Source: CAYTCZ01 sp964436315
Lineage (GTDB): Bacteria > Actinomycetota > Thermoleophilia > Gaiellales > Gaiellaceae
Direction: 5' to 3'
DNA length: 6,952 nucleotides
Assembly: GCA_964436315.1 (NCBI GenBank)
Contig: CAYTCZ010000170.1
Location: 1-6,952 of the forward strand
Part shown: positions 5,665 to 6,952 of the stretch, one piece after another
Layout of the letters: every line of letters begins with the position of its first letter
Position numbering within the stretch: position 1 is the stretch's first letter
Notes under the pieces: generated by a model
Databases searched by the model: none
What the model was told of the DNA's origin: nothing
What the model saw: the letters and a program-made list of their open reading frames with translations, nothing else
Translations under genes and position numbers: made by a program

Positions 5665-6952
5665 GTGACCGACGAGATCCGCTCGCTCGCCGCCGAGTAC
5701 TACGAGTACGAGCTGGAGACCAACCCATCGTCGGCACACATGCGGGGCGACTACCGCTTCGCGGATCGGTTCGAAGAGGCGAGCCGAACCTTCGAGGATT
5801 CCAACATCGCCAAGCTGCGCGAGTTTGGTGCCAGGGCCAGGGCCATCGATCCCGCCATCCTCGATCATCAGGGAGTGCTCACCCGCGACGTCCTCATCTA
5901 CGAGACCGAGACCAGCGCCGACCTCCAGGAGACCAGGCAGGCGGAGTTCGCCGTCGATCCCATCTTCGGGCTTCACGTCTACGCCCAGCTGCTCCCACCG
6001 ATGTTCACGGTGCCCGACGGCGACGTCGCCGATGCGATGTTGGACAAGTGGAAAGGGTATGCGAAGGCCTTCGACGAGCTCACCGTGCGGTTCCGGGAGG
6101 GCATCGCATCGAAGCGGACCCCACCCGAGTTCGCCGTCGACCTCGTCGTCGGCCAGCTCGAGACCTGGCTCGAAACGCCCATCGAGGACGATCCCCTCAT
6201 GGCGACGCAGACCCCACCGGACTACACCGACGAGCAGGCCACAGCCTTCAAGGATGCCCTGGCAGGGGTGATCGGCGACACGGTCCGGCCGGCCGTCGGG
6301 CGCCAGCGCGACGTGTTGCGCGACGAGGTGCGGGCGGTCTCACGCCCTGCGGGCGAAGAGGGGTTGTCGTTCCTCTCCGACGGGGACTTCGTCTACTCGC
6401 GGGCCATCCACCGCTTCACGACCCTCCCGATGCAGGCCGGTGAGATCCACGAGATCGGCCTCCAGCAGATCGACCGGCTCGCCGACGAGTACCGGGAGCT
6501 CGGACCGGAGACCGTCGGCACCGACGATCTCCGGGAGATCTTCACCAAGCTGCGCGAGGACCCGGCGCTCCACCACACCTCGGGCGCGGACATCGTCAAG
6601 GCCTCCGAGGAGGCCTTCGAGCGGGCCCGGGCGGAGATGCCGAACTGGTTTGGGATCATCCCCGAAGCCCCGTGCATCGTCCAGGAGACCTCGAGCGGTG
6701 CGACGGCGTTCTACTACCCGGCCGCCGATGATGGTTCGCGGCCGGGCATCTTCTTCATGAACACGGCGGACCCGACCTCGTGGGGCACCTACGACATCGA
6801 GTCGACCGCGTTCCACGAGGGCATCCCCGGCCACCACCTGCAGGGCACGATCGCCCAGGAGCTGGGCGACGCCATCCCCGCCTTCCGGCGTCATCTTCAC
6901 ATCGTCGCCTACGGCGAGGGCTGGGGTCTGTACTCGGAGCGCGTTGCCGACG
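5665..6952 (+). CDS. DUF885-family putative metallopeptidase (C-terminus cut by window edge)
   Basis: An open frame runs from the GTG at 5665 to the window end (429 codons plus one base). Full-length family members are usually about 550-600 residues, so roughly a quarter is missing. The ribosome site AAGGA (5655-5659) lies five bases before the GTG. The start TDEIRSLAAEYYEYELETNPSSAHMRGDYRFADRF is typical of the family, as is GLSFLSDGDFVYSRAIHRFTT near 232-253. The signature is H384-E-G-I-P-G-H-H391, the HExxPGHH motif, followed by YGEGWGLYSE with E418. These are the presumed metal-binding and catalytic residues. There is no signal peptide, so it is predicted to be cytoplasmic. The family is thought to act on peptides or related amides; the substrate is not known. 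It is divergent from the lipoprotein gene. Confidence 0.93.
   Translation, partial: MTDEIRSLAAEYYEYELETNPSSAHMRGDYRFADRFEEASRTFEDSNIAKLREFGARARAIDPAILDHQGVLTRDVLIYETETSADLQETRQAEFAVDPIFGLHVYAQLLPPMFTVPDGDVADAMLDKWKGYAKAFDELTVRFREGIASKRTPPEFAVDLVVGQLETWLETPIEDDPLMATQTPPDYTDEQATAFKDALAGVIGDTVRPAVGRQRDVLRDEVRAVSRPAGEEGLSFLSDGDFVYSRAIHRFTTLPMQAGEIHEIGLQQIDRLADEYRELGPETVGTDDLREIFTKLREDPALHHTSGADIVKASEEAFERARAEMPNWFGIIPEAPCIVQETSSGATAFYYPAADDGSRPGIFFMNTADPTSWGTYDIESTAFHEGIPGHHLQGTIAQELGDAIPAFRRHLHIVAYGEGWGLYSERVAD

Noticed and set aside
4937..5668. 243-residue plus-strand open frame opposite the lipoprotein gene
   Set aside because: The minus-strand frame has a signal peptide, a lipobox and a strong ribosome site; the plus frame is its shadow.
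6340..6900. Minus-strand open frame opposite the DUF885 gene
   Set aside because: The plus frame carries conserved DUF885 motifs across this stretch, so the antisense frame is a by-product of codon bias.

Overview
The window is a high-GC chromosomal fragment that reads most naturally as an environmental Actinomycetota bacterium. The evidence is strong G/C at third codon positions, several GTG starts, a SARP-type regulator joined to a kinase-like domain, an actinobacterial-style Arr enzyme, and a tRNA gene without an encoded CCA. Acidimicrobiia or a relative is possible, but nothing here fixes the class. A run of ten Ns at 2081-2090 shows this is a draft or metagenome-type assembly.

Layout. 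1-844 (minus): 5' part of a large SARP/BTAD regulator whose protein-kinase-like domain starts just as the window ends. 845-1025: a divergent control region with two oppositely oriented pairs of 11-bp-period repeats that resemble SARP binding sites. 1026-1616 (plus): a secreted HELAH zinc-metallopeptidase-like protein. 1649-1951 and 1988-2400 (minus): an arr-type rifamycin ADP-ribosyltransferase followed by a small ABM-fold protein, probably one transcript (arr first). The N gap lies inside arr and breaks its frame artificially. 2543-3496 (plus): a polytopic DUF2157-like membrane protein, divergent from arr. 3497-3872: gene-free, with a terminator-like hairpin and a near-perfect 24-bp palindrome. 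3873-4541 (plus): a six-helix membrane protein of unknown function. 4542-4852: gene-free except for tRNA-Arg(ACG) at 4732-4805 (minus). 4853-5533 (minus): a lipoprotein. 5665-6952 (plus): the first 429 codons of a DUF885-family metallopeptidase-like protein, cut by the window end.

Together the genes look like ordinary accessory and envelope functions rather than one pathway. The two linkages the sequence supports are the SARP regulator with its divergent metallopeptidase neighbour, through the shared repeat-bearing promoter region, and arr with the ABM protein, through close same-strand spacing. No CRISPR array, insertion sequence, integrase or phage gene was seen. The most interesting items are the paired SARP-like repeats at 906-971 and the arr-ABM unit.
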